From assembly GCA_951640165.1 (NCBI GenBank), contig OX621247.1, positions 26,820,001 to 26,884,000 of the forward strand: DNA of 64,000 bases. Reading direction: 5' to 3'. Below, piece after piece: positions 1 through 8,756 of this stretch (position 1 is the first letter of the stretch; each line of letters opens with the position of its first letter). This DNA comes from Pseudoips prasinana (taxonomy: Eukaryota > Arthropoda > Insecta > Lepidoptera > Nolidae). Under the pieces are notes generated by a model. It searched no databases. It had not been told where the DNA came from and saw only the letters and a list, made by a program, of their open reading frames with translations. The translations under genes were made by a program, and so were the position numbers.

Positions 1-187
1 AGTTAAAACACAGGTAAAATTGAAAGGTGACATTGTTACCGAATGTATTGTTGCATATAGGTTATTTTATACCATTATTCGCAATGCAAAGCGTAAATTT
101 AATCCCAAAAATGAGAAATCATAAATTTTATCGTTCGGCGGGTCTGGAACCAGCACCAAACTACTAATCCGTGGTAGGCGCTCTGTG

Positions 188-466
188 TTAAGGGGCCTTT
201 TACAGTCCACTAGCGCCGCCAATCGAAAAAATGTCATAACTCGTAAATTTAGCTAAATCGTGCATTCAAAACATAAACGGCCGTTTTTGTTACAAATGCA
301 TGATTTAGCTAAACAGCTATATTTCAAGTGTTGATAAGGAGTTATACAATTACGTTATTGCCTTTTCCACAGTAATAATAGAACATATTTTGTATTTTTG
401 ATTCTATTTACAAGTTATGACATTTTTTCGATTGGCGGCGCTAGTGGACTGTAATAGGCCTCTTAA
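188..466. mobile_element. TTAA-flanked MITE with 49-bp terminal inverted repeats
   Basis: The ends (192-240 and 414-462) are inverted repeats of about 49 bp with two mismatches, sharing CAGTCCACTAGCGCCGCCAA. TTAA flanks both sides (188-191, 463-466), as in piggyBac-type insertion. There is no coding potential. A second, internal inverted repeat (TTTAGCTAAA around 250 and 310) forms a nested fold. The TTAA duplication suggests mobilisation by a piggyBac-like transposase, but the terminal bases (GGGGCC/GAGGCC) are not the usual CCC start, so the superfamily is an inference. Confidence 0.8.
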
Positions 467-990
467 GGTACGAACGATACACACTGGCTGAACAAATTTA
501 GGATTCCTTTGCTAACACCTTGTCGGAAGATGTAGGTGTTTCTATCGGCTTTGTTTTACTATAAACATGACCGACTAATTTTTATCAAAGTATACATATA
601 CCTAACATTTTTCTGCATGTCATTTTTTTTGCTATTCTTCTCACTTATTCCATTGTAATGTAGTGAGGTTCTTGAAAATTACTCTGTTGATTTCAATATT
701 CATAGACTTACCTCTTATAGGGGCGAAAAATCGATTTGGCTAGGTCTCATAATAGGAATAAGTCGTTTTCGCGCTTAAGCAACCTATCTAGTAAACCTTG
801 ATCGGCGCAGTAGTTACCTATTGTTATAATACGGGTTCTTAACATGCAAAATCGATTCAAAACATGCATTATTATGTGTGAACATTTGCATAATGGATAT
901 TCACTTACCTAGTGTTGTTTGAGGATGTTATCGCACTGTTAGTGTAATCGACAGGTCCAGCAGAGATTCAGCGAACGGTTATGTAGTATA
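467..990. other. Unremarkable AT-rich sequence
   Basis: No open frame, tRNA fold or recognised repeat was seen here. Confidence 0.5.
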
Positions 991-999
991 ATAATATAC

Positions 1000-1443
1000 A
1001 GCAGAGATTGTACTATGGAAACCAGATAACTGATATACTACTTTTCAAAATACATACTTACATAGATTATTACACCCAGACTCAGGACAAACAGACATGT
1101 TCATGCACACAAATATCTGTCCTGGGCCTCTACCGGCTAAGTCGCTGAACATCGATTTCTTGAATGGCGTTTCTAATAAATAAAGGTTAAAAATGACTTA
1201 ATCAATCGTTGAATCGGCTTCCATGAGCACATGTGACGTCATAAATGGTCCAGAATCGCTTGTCAACCTAGAAGCGGATTTAACGATTGATTAAGTCATT
1301 TTTAACCTTTATTTATTTGAACGCCAACAAGAAATCGATGTTCGGCGCCTTAGCAGGTAGAGCCCCTGGGTGGGAATCAAACCCACGACCTCCGGCGTGA
1401 AAAGTAGGTAAGCATTTGCCAACCACGCCAACAGGCCCGTCAA
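1000..1443 (-). mobile_element. SINE-A copy interrupted by MITE-C
   Basis: Read on the minus strand, the tRNA-like head (GGCCTGTTGGCGTGGTTGGC, then GGTCGTGGGTTTGATTCCCA as the B box) lies at about 1371-1443. The body (AGACATGTTCATGCACAC, ATACTACTTTTC, GGAAACCAGATAACTGAT) lies at about 1003-1123. The copy is split at CCTGGG by the MITE at 1124-1366. The last part of the 3' tail is missing or diverged. Confidence 0.85.
1124..1366. mobile_element. MITE-C, copy 1, nested in SINE-A
   Basis: The terminal inverted repeats start GGGCCTCTACCGGCTAAG on the left and GGGGCTCTACCTGCTAAG on the right (reverse complement), with further pairing through ATCGATTTCTTG. A subterminal pair (TTAATCAATCGTT...AACGATTGATTAA) follows. 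The exact ends are ambiguous because CCTGGG occurs on both sides, either as a duplication or as overlap with the terminus. The related copy is at 7992-8188. Confidence 0.75.
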
Positions 1444-1511
1444 AACGTAAATAGCACGTATTTATTTATTTCAAACTTTAGCACAGAACACAGGCATTCT
1501 TAACCTGCCTC

Positions 1512-1656
1512 GACTGCTTCGTTGGTATGGCAGTAGCGTGTTCAACCGTAGAAAATGAGGTCCTAGGTTAAAATCCTGGGTTGGGCCCTAAAGTGATTTT
1601 CGTTTTTTATGCCGTAAAGCCGCCCCTTCCTTACCTGACCTCTTACCGGTCGTGAT
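1512..1656 (+). mobile_element. SINE-F fragment, tRNA-like head and start of body
   Basis: The head (GCTTCGTTGGTATGGCAGTA, AGGTTAAAATCCTGGGTTGG) aligns with the head of the fuller SINE-F copy at 11409-11803. The tail is lost. Confidence 0.55.
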
Positions 1657-2268
1657 CTTTATATTTTATAAAAATGAAGAATTAATTGCAAATTGTGGGA
1701 AATTGGTTGATGACACAATATAGGTTATTGTGTCGTCAAAATAATGGCAACAAAACATGCAACCGAGTTGAAGCCATTCTAAGTACCTACGTGCAATTTG
1801 CAAACTGCGGTGCCTAGCAAACCAAACATTCAATATCAAGCTAGGCAATGGGCTTTGGCCCAGATGTCTACGATTTACGAAGTTGCTGCTTCTAATTTAG
1901 TAAACCCAAAATTAGGTAACAACATGTGAGAAGTCTACCCTTGGTTATTTCATAAAGATATTGATACTAAAGCATATACATATATTTTTATATTATATTT
2001 TTATAGTATATTTTTAACATACAGGCACTTTCTTTTGAATAATACTAGTCATGTTTAATTTAATTTAATAGTTGTTTTTTTTGTCTTTATCAGTTTAGGT
2101 AACATTGTAGGTTATTGTTTGTGAATCCCAAATTTAAATGTTATTAAAATCTATGCCATGCATACCTGTAAGTTGGGTAGTTACTACATAAGTGCTATAT
2201 TATTAGTGTAATATGTATTGTTTCCATGTAATTATTCTGTTGGTGTGCTAAATAAATAAATAAATAAC
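1657..2268 (+). repeat. AT-rich stretch ending in an (AAAT)n tail, possible LINE 3' end
   Basis: No coding frame is supported. The last 20 bases are an AAATAAATAAAT run after GTGCTA, the usual look of a LINE 3' terminus. No element was identified. Confidence 0.3.
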
Positions 2269-2461
2269 AATTTGGCAATATCAGTGGTACCCACACGTCG
2301 CAATAACTTTAATCTGGCTGCAGTATGCTTATCATGGCATTCTGCCTCATTGAAACTTACTATTATGTTGAATTGCTTAGTTCTGTGGTTTTGGATTACT
2401 AATAAAAGTAGTAGATTTCAGTATTTTTATGATAATGCGGCGAATTATGTATGTTCTGCAA

Positions 2462-2692
2462 TAATAGTAGTGCTCCTGCCTACGAAGCTAGTGGTCCTGG
2501 GTTCGAATCCCGGTAAGTGCAATTATTTGTGTGATGAGCACGAATATTTGTTTCTGAGTAGGCATATAAGTATTTATCTATCTATATAAGTATGTATATC
2601 GCCGCCTGGCACCCATAGTACAAGCTTTGCTTAGTTTGGGGCTAGTATGATCTGTCCGACATTGTCCCTAGATATTATTATTATTATTATAA
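2462..2692 (+). mobile_element. SINE-D, nearly full length
   Basis: The tRNA-like head (GCTCCTGCCTACGAAGCTAG, B box GGTTCGAATCC) is followed by TGATGAGCACGAATATTTGT, the shared 3' domain (CATAGTACAAGCTTTGCTTA), and an ATT repeat tail. It matches the reverse-oriented copy at 18449-18712. The 3' domain is also related to that of SINE-A, so the families probably share a LINE-derived tail. Confidence 0.85.
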
Positions 2693-3530
2693 TCCAATCA
2701 ATTCAGCCTTTGCAAATGATCATATTACAAAGTCACGCAATGTTAATGTGATGTTATATTCTTAAATGGAATAAAATAGGTAACCTGTGCTATTTGCTAT
2801 GTGCCCCAGTAAAGTTTGATGGAAAGAAACTCTCCTCTTTTCCTTTAAAAGTCGGCTAAAAATAATTGCAGCACCTAGTTAGTAGCTGTTCCGAATACAG
2901 CAATCGCAATCAACGGCCACACCGTCATTAACTCGTTCCAATCAATTTCGAAGACCTCATCTGATAATCCGGCTCATTTCAGCCTTTGCAAATTATCATT
3001 CAATATTATCATAGCTCATTTGTCCACTTTAATCCTATCGAGTTTGGGGTGTGGTTTGTGTATTTATATAGTGGAAATGTTATGCATTTAAATTTATGAG
3101 CCTGGTAGGATATTTATGGATCCTGGTAAGACCCATAGCTTATATACTTACAGGTCAGTGGAGCTTTGTATAGCGCCTAAAATATCTTTGGCATCTTTGA
3201 AATTGAGATTAGAATGGGAACAATTTATGAATGAAGTTGAACATTAACTTAAAACTAACTTGATAAGCTAGAAGGATTTAATGAAGCTTAATTGTTAGTA
3301 ACCAACTTGTATTTTTAATATAAGGCCTTATCTAAGAGGTTTGGAGGTCAAAATTTATGGAAGCGCAAATTACATTTTTGTAGAAAGAAAGAAAGAATAT
3401 ATTTTCATTAGACACATAAGGAAACGGTACATCAATAAAAAATAGTCATTTGGGGACACAGAAAATATATACTTAGATAAAATATCTACGTTTATATTTT
3501 CTGTGTGTTGTATAAATGTATAATGTATAA
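2693..3530. other. Unremarkable AT-rich sequence
   Basis: Only short chance frames were seen. No repeat was recognised. Confidence 0.5.
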
Positions 3531-3532
3531 AT

Positions 3533-3737
3533 GCACGTGTGGCGCAGCGGCTAAGACAGTCGCCTCGCCGCTTTGTGTCGCGGGTTCGAGTCCTGCGCCG
3601 GACAACTATTTGTGTGACCCACAAATAGTTGTTCTGAGTCTGGATGTAATTTATGTCCGTCTTTTATATGTTTGTAAAGTACCCCGTGACACAGGCATTT
3701 GATTATCACGTGCAGGCGTTGTCTTTTTTTTTTTTTA
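3533..3737 (+). mobile_element. SINE-B, full length
   Basis: The A box region (GTGGCGCAGCGGCTAAGACA) and B box (GGGTTCGAGTCC) form a tRNA-like head. The body is ACAACTATTTGTGTGACCCA with the paired ATAGTTGTTCTGAGT, then AAAGTACCCCGTGACACAGG, and it ends in a T-rich tail. This is the best-preserved B copy in the window. Confidence 0.9.
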
Positions 3738-3936
3738 ATTATATCTAATTCTTTTTTTTTTTTTATAATCCTAATTTTACGTATTCGAAGTGGTATCCAT
3801 ACTACCCCTTATGGACTCAGTTCAGCATATAATACCCATTGCATCCTCATTACCAGCGAATTACCAACATCCACGCGGGCCGCTGAATTTTATTTAATTA
3901 TAAGCACCATAATCAAAAGGCGTTTTGTTTGTCCAG

Positions 3937-4096
3937 GCCCATCGCCCACTCCTCGCGCCTAGATCCCTTGGATTACGAGCTAGTAGCCGCAGAAGTGGGG
4001 TCCATCAATTGGCAGGAGCGCTGCTTGGAACTGCAGCTTGAACTGCATAGAAGCAGGCACCAGGCGACCAGGGTACGGGACATGCTCCGAGATAAG
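3937..4096 (+). CDS. Candidate internal coding exon of a host gene
   Basis: This is a 160-bp segment bounded by an acceptor (pyrimidine-rich TTTTGTTTGTCCAG) and a textbook donor (AAG|GTAAGT). It is open in one frame: the first base completes a codon from an upstream exon, then 53 whole codons run to the donor. The product is rich in charged and leucine residues, contains SINWQERCLELQLELHRSR and ends VRDMLRDK, so it should form a helix or coiled coil. Base composition is clearly richer in G and C than the flanks, and no copy occurs elsewhere in the window, which argues against a repeat. The family was not recognised, so no name is given. If real, much of the window may be intron of this gene. 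Confidence 0.7.
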
Positions 4097-4357
4097 GTAA
4101 GTAACAGAAAAAAACTATTTTTTTAATTTATTTTCACAATCGCATACAAACATGAAACAAGTATAATCGAATTCATTAGTCGGTATAACCAAGTTACATA
4201 GCTCGAACAACCATAAGTTATTTAGTTTTATATCAAATTAGCGTTATGCCTAGAGCGTATAATATTTGCCTAGACAACCTGATCATCATAGAGCGATAAA
4301 TCGTTGTGTTCTCCTACCTCTAATTTAAATTGTTATATGAAGTGAAATACCTCAAAA

Positions 4358-4529
4358 TCACACTAATATTATAAAGGCGAAAGTTTGTGAGTGTGTATGT
4401 TTGTTCTTCACGTCTAAACCGCTGGAGCGCTTTTAATAAAATTTGGTATGGAGTTAGCTGACACCCCGGATTAATACATAGGCTATAATTTATAAAGTTT
4501 AAAAGGGTAAAATCGCGGAGCACAGCTAG
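4358..4529 (+). mobile_element. Non-autonomous Helitron-like element
   Basis: The element starts TC next to ACTAATATTATAAAGGCGAA and ends in a weakened GGGTAAAATCGCG hairpin followed by CACAGCTAG. The flanks are A on the left and T on the right, as expected for Helitron insertion between A and T. It has no coding capacity. Confidence 0.85.
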
Positions 4530-4901
4530 TATATAAATAAGCATATTTTCCTAAAGGATGTTCTGAATTGTTTATTTCCATGGGTGTGTGTACGTCAATA
4601 CCCACACAATTTATGGTACATGTCGATTATTTATGGTTTTGCGTGGTTATGGCGCAGTTCCTGATTACGTAACCAACTTATTTCGTAAAATACTCTTATT
4701 TTTTCTAAGAACTGAAACAAATGAAATACCAGAACGATTGTATAATTTATAAAAATGTGACAATTATCTCACTTGTCTAAAGTGTTATGTATTATGCTAT
4801 TTGCCACATATGTGGTGAACGATAGGGAACACGAGTGATACCGAATGATGTCAAAGACAAAATATAATGCATCATTGTTGTGCTTAGGTCACTAGGGAAA
4901 A
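4530..4901. other. Unremarkable AT-rich sequence
   Basis: No gene, tRNA fold or recognised repeat was seen. Confidence 0.5.
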
Positions 4902-5567
4902 CGACAGGCCGGTCGGTGTGGTTGGTAAATGGTTGCCTTTCACGCCACAGATCGTGGGTTTGATTCCTACCCAGGACAGATATTTGTGTCCATGAACATG
5001 TCTGTTTGTCCCGACAAGCTAAGACAGTGAACTCGCCGCTTCGTGTTGCGGGTTCCAGTCCCGCGCCGGACAATTATTTGTATGACCCATAAATAGTTGT
5101 TCTGAGTCTGGACGTAATTTGTGTCCGTCTATTATATGTTCGTAAAGTACCCCGCGACCCAGGAATTAGATTTCCTTGTGTGAGCGTTTTTTAAAAAAAA
5201 TGTAATATATCAGTTATCTGGTTAAGTAATGGAATCAGGCGTTACTTTGCGGAAATCCATAACAATCAAAATACAAAATCAATATGTAGTGTTAATTCCG
5301 CTAATTGTCAGTTTAATCATGCCGGGATGCAATTTGCACCGCCCTCCCGCCCACAAAAATGTGCACATGCAAGAAGGACAATATAAAAAAGCAAATTACA
5401 TGCGCCAGTACGATACCCAACACGTGTTTCGGTCCTCCACGGCCATTCTCAAGGGCTGCTAACTCGTCGAGTGCTCGAAGGAGACTAGAGGAGGTTTCCA
5501 TAGTACAAGCTCTGCTTAATTTGGGATCAGATGACCGTGTGTAAATAATGTCCCAGGATATTATCAT
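4902..5567 (+). mobile_element. Composite: SINE-A broken by SINE-B and by an unidentified insert
   Basis: The SINE-A head runs 4902-5011, SINE-B 5012-5201, and the SINE-A 3' segment resumes at 5202-5223 (ATATATCAGTTATCTGGTT). An unidentified 270-bp insert follows, and the SINE-A end (TCCATAGTACAAGCTCTGC) finishes at 5497-5567. The SINE-B part has lost its first bases, and some SINE-A middle sequence is missing. The junction may therefore be a recombination rather than a clean insertion. Confidence 0.75.
5224..5496. mobile_element. Unidentified insert within SINE-A, flanked by GGTT
   Basis: This block splits the SINE-A 3' domain between ATCTGGTT and TCCATAG. GGTT is present at both junctions, compatible with a 4-bp target duplication. 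No terminal inverted repeat was seen. It holds a GC-rich segment (ACACGTGTTTCGGTCCTCCA) with reading frames on both strands, none recognised. Confidence 0.5.
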
Positions 5568-6039
5568 TAACTAAATTCACCATTCCACGCCAACTAAATT
5601 CAGTTAGATCAATTTGGAAGTTGAGATTCATAGAGGTAACTATCAATAGTTCTGCAAGAGTCAATATTGAAATTCTGTTATCGCCGAGCGTGACAAGGCA
5701 TCACTAGTCGCATCACTCGATGAACTCACACGCATATGCGCTAGCCGTTTTACAATAGTTATGTGTCACTGTCAATTAAAACCATAACTATAATAAATAC
5801 TTATCACCTCATTTGCACACACAAAGACTATACATCACCTGCCAATAAGTATTTCAAACAACTACCAAATGCTTTTCGATTTAGCCAAATAGATTCGGCG
5901 AATGACGCGATGCGACGTGTAAATATGAAAACTATATTAGTTATTATATTTAACTTAATTTATACAAGTAAATAAAACTGAAGAATGTTCGCAAAGTGGT
6001 TTAAAAAATTGGAAAAAATAATCATGATTGTAGTGTATG
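5568..6039. other. Unremarkable AT-rich sequence
   Basis: Only chance-length frames. No repeat was recognised. Confidence 0.5.
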
Positions 6040-6041
6040 TA

Positions 6042-6216
6042 CAGACGCCAGCACATCCAGCTACCGCAATCTGTCAAATTTCTTTTATAGATTTTCAACT
6101 TTATCACAAAAGCATAATTAAATAAAATTAATAAACAAAAATTAATTTAAAAAAAATTCTCTTTCAATTGGGGAAATTTGACAGATTGAGGTAGCTTGAT
6201 GTGCTGGCGGCGTCTG
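6042..6216. mobile_element. MITE-E copy 1 (TA-flanked)
   Basis: The terminal inverted repeats begin CAGACGCCAGCACATC and include AATCTGTCAAATTTC. TA flanks both ends (6040-6041, 6217-6218). This copy carries extra AT-rich sequence in the middle and an extra GGC near the right end. The family fits a Tc1/mariner-type deletion derivative, with no transposase left. Confidence 0.85.
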
Positions 6217-6299
6217 TACTTTTTTGTATAATCTTTATTGGAAAAAGGGTTTTATCACATAGTGATAATGTCACCCTCGTAAACACAACAATAAAAACT

Positions 6300-6460
6300 A
6301 CAAATTAAAAATCCGGCCAAGTGTGAGTCGGACTCGTGCACGAAGGGTTCCGTACCATTATCTATAAAAACAAGCAAAAAAATCACGTTTGTTGTATAGG
6401 AGCCCCCTTAAATATTTGTTTTATTTTGTTTTTTAGTATTTGTTTATTAAAATCATTTAC
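6300..6460 (+). repeat. Repeat H fragment (CCGGCCAAGTGTGAGTCGGA)
   Basis: AAAATCCGGCCAAGTGTGAG and GAAGGGTTCCGTACC match the right end of the fuller repeat at 61258-61793 in reverse. It is a common dispersed lepidopteran repeat recognised from memory. Its class is uncertain. Confidence 0.6.
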
Positions 6461-6574
6461 ATGTTATCTGTTGTCTCGGGCAACACATTGCGTGAGCGCT
6501 GGCAACGTAGTCGGGCGACGGAAGTGGTATTGTATGTGCAGTGCGAGCTGATTAATATTTAATATATTATATTA

Positions 6575-6650
6575 ATTGCACGCCCCAAGTATCCATTTAA
6601 AAAAATATTCAATGTACAGTTTCGACTTACCTTCGATTTTATTATATGTA
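6575..6650 (-). mobile_element. Helitron-like 5' fragment
   Basis: CGCCCCAAGTATCC, AATATTCAATGTACAGTTT and TTTATTATATGTATA match the 5' portion of the Helitron-like element at 45630-45947. The rest is absent. Confidence 0.6.
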
Positions 6651-6746
6651 TAAATATGTATAAATTTGTCACACAATTAGTTGTTCTATGTGGGAATCGA
6701 AGTGGTGAGGGGACTGTCTTAACCGCTTCGCACTGTATGTCTACCG
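6651..6746 (-). mobile_element. Degenerate SINE-B-like fragment
   Basis: On the minus strand it reads as an altered B head (GCGAAGCGGTTAAGACAGTC) followed by the AACTAATTGTGTGAC body start. The tail is missing. Confidence 0.5.
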
Positions 6747-6790
6747 TGTGTTTATTGTAGGCTTAATTTATATTACTCATCAGTCAAAGT

Positions 6791-7010
6791 ACGTCCACTC
6801 CTGGACCAAAGCCTCCCCAAAGAATGGCGGAATATGCCATAATCGCCACGCTTGGCAGACGTGTTGGCGATCGCAGTTTGATGGTCAAAATTCACAGAAA
6901 AACGCTGCTGTCCGTTCTCTGGTAGGAATTCCCTCGGTCGATTTCTACGCCCCCGCGGAATGAGATGGGGTGATGATATTCTAGGCCGTCACCACACCAC
7001 ACCACAGTAA
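6791..7010 (-). repeat. Repeat G (RTE-like LINE 3' end)
   Basis: The sequence runs GTCCACTCCTGGACCAAAGC through GCCATAATCGCCACGCTTGG to GGTGATGATATTCTAGGC. Read on the minus strand, family members end with a tract encoding a QQWTS-like C-terminus and (GAT)n, which resembles RTE-clade LINE tails. Other copies lie at 14462, 15573, 16484, 27528, 38960, 39748 and 54598. Confidence 0.65.
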
Positions 7011-7104
7011 ATTAATAGTCGAAGGATAATGGTTGCAATCCAATCGTGTAAATCTACAACGAAGATATATCATTCTCCTGATAAATTAATTTTTTTTATA
7101 TTAT

Positions 7105-7262
7105 TACAAGTACTTTACAAATACATAATTAATGGACACAAACTATACCCAGACTCAGCACAACTGTATGTGTTTGTGTAATCAATATTGTTCTGTGTGG
7201 AAATCGAACCCGGGATACGAAATGGCGAAGCGCCTGCCTTAACCGCTGCGCACTTTATCTCT
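7105..7262 (-). mobile_element. Degenerate SINE-B-like copy
   Basis: The minus strand shows a B-type head (GCGCAGCGGTTAAGGCAGGC, GGGTTCGATTTCC) and the GTTGTGCTGAGTCTGGGTAT body. It ends at AAAGTACTTGT. Confidence 0.65.
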
Positions 7263-7784
7263 ACCGTGTCTCTATTTCCGGCTTAATTTCAATATGACCA
7301 ACTTATTATTCGTCAGCGTAAGTAACAAAGAACACTCCAAGGCTTAGAAAACCACAATCAAAGCTATAGTACATCCCAAACTTAGCCGTTCCATTCTCCT
7401 CCGTCATCTGTTCTTTATAGCTCCGAGATTTAATTTCGTACGACGTTATTCACAAACCCGGTAAGTTTTTGCGTTCTGAATATCCAGCGAAAAGAGTTTT
7501 TGATAGATGTCTGATACATTTTTCATCGGAATGCCTTTTTGTGAGCGCTTCTAGGCTTGAGAACTGTGGATTGTGCAGCTTTCTATTATGTAAATAGGTC
7601 GGGGTTTTATTGGCACTAGGATTTTGGTACAGTCAGCTCAATGTCAGTGGATAGACTACGACTTAGACAGCGTTTTTATAACATAGGTAATAAGGGTGAT
7701 TTACGTAGTATATTCACTTATTCGGTGTCGACTGTACCTAAGTCTTGGAGGCTTTGTTTCTAGAATCTTCTCAAAGAAGGCAAT
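7263..7784. other. Unremarkable AT-rich sequence
   Basis: No supported gene or repeat was seen. Confidence 0.5.
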
Positions 7785-7970
7785 TAATAATAGTATCCAG
7801 GGACATTACTTACATACGGCCTACTATGTAAATCAGATAACTGATATACTACATATTCTACTTTTATTTTGTAAATAATTACACTCAGACACAGGACTAA
7901 CAGACATTTTCATGCACACAAATATCCGTCCTGGGTGAAAATCGAAGCATTTAACAACCTCGTCAAAATT
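7785..7970 (-). mobile_element. SINE-A copy, head eroded
   Basis: The tail (ATCCAGGGACATTACTTACA), mid-region (AACTGATATACTACATATTC) and CATGCACACAAATATCCGTC are clear. Beyond CCTGGGTGAAAATCGAA only traces of the tRNA-like head remain (AACAACCTCGTCAAAA). Confidence 0.75.
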
Positions 7971-7991
7971 GTTAAAAATAAATAACTGTCA

Positions 7992-8188
7992 GGGGCTCTA
8001 CCGGCTAAGTCGTCGAACATCGATTTCCTAAATGGCGTTCAAATAATTAAGGTTTAAAATTACTTAATCAATCGTTAAATCGGCTTCAACGTTGACAATC
8101 GATTCTGGACCATTTATGACGTCACATGTGCTCATTTGAACACTATTTAAGTAATCTTCTTAATCTAAGACTTAGCTAGTAGAGCCCC
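7992..8188. mobile_element. MITE-C copy 2
   Basis: The ends are GGGGCTCTACCGGCTAAG and CTTAGCTAGTAGAGCCCC. The left arm includes TCGAACATCGATTTCC and the centre GACCATTTATGACGTCACAT, as in copy 1 at 1124-1366. It lies about 20 bp from a SINE-A copy. Confidence 0.8.
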
Positions 8189-8465
8189 ATACAATTAATA
8201 TATATAGTGTGTAACATCTATCGTAAGGTAAGGAGCTTAATTTGCCTATGAAACTGAAGTGTAGCACACCAACGTGTAAAATACACGAAAACAATATTAT
8301 TAAATACCTAAACAAGAATTATGATCAGCTGATCCATTTCGTAAGGGGCGCCAAATATTCTTTTTTGCGTATTTCTCTAACTGGTTTTCTTTAAATATCA
8401 TGTTGCCTTACCTTGGATTAACTGACGATGCGATTTAGAATCTTGACTACCGATTTTATCTAAAA
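8189..8465. other. Unremarkable AT-rich sequence
   Basis: No gene or recognised repeat was seen. Confidence 0.5.
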
Positions 8466-8756
8466 TGGTATTTATTCTTTATTCTTTATTGCACACAGAA
8501 AACAATAAAAAGAAATACAATTTATGAAATAAAAACATGTACATAGGCGAGCTTAACTCAATAATGAGTTTTCTTCCAGCAAACCAAACACAGAGGACAA
8601 TTTGTTTTACAGGGTAGATCAGTGTACAACATTATCTATCTAAATTAATTCTACCTAGCTATGTGTATAAATACCTACAGACTATATTATATCAATACGA
8701 CATAATAAATAATATACATATATATATATACATATACTTACATACTATACAAAATA

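Noticed and set aside
3533..3610. Possible tRNA genes in the SINE-A, B, C, D and F heads
   Set aside because: A and B boxes are present but the acceptor and anticodon stems do not pair as in a tRNA, and each head continues into a repeat body with several copies.
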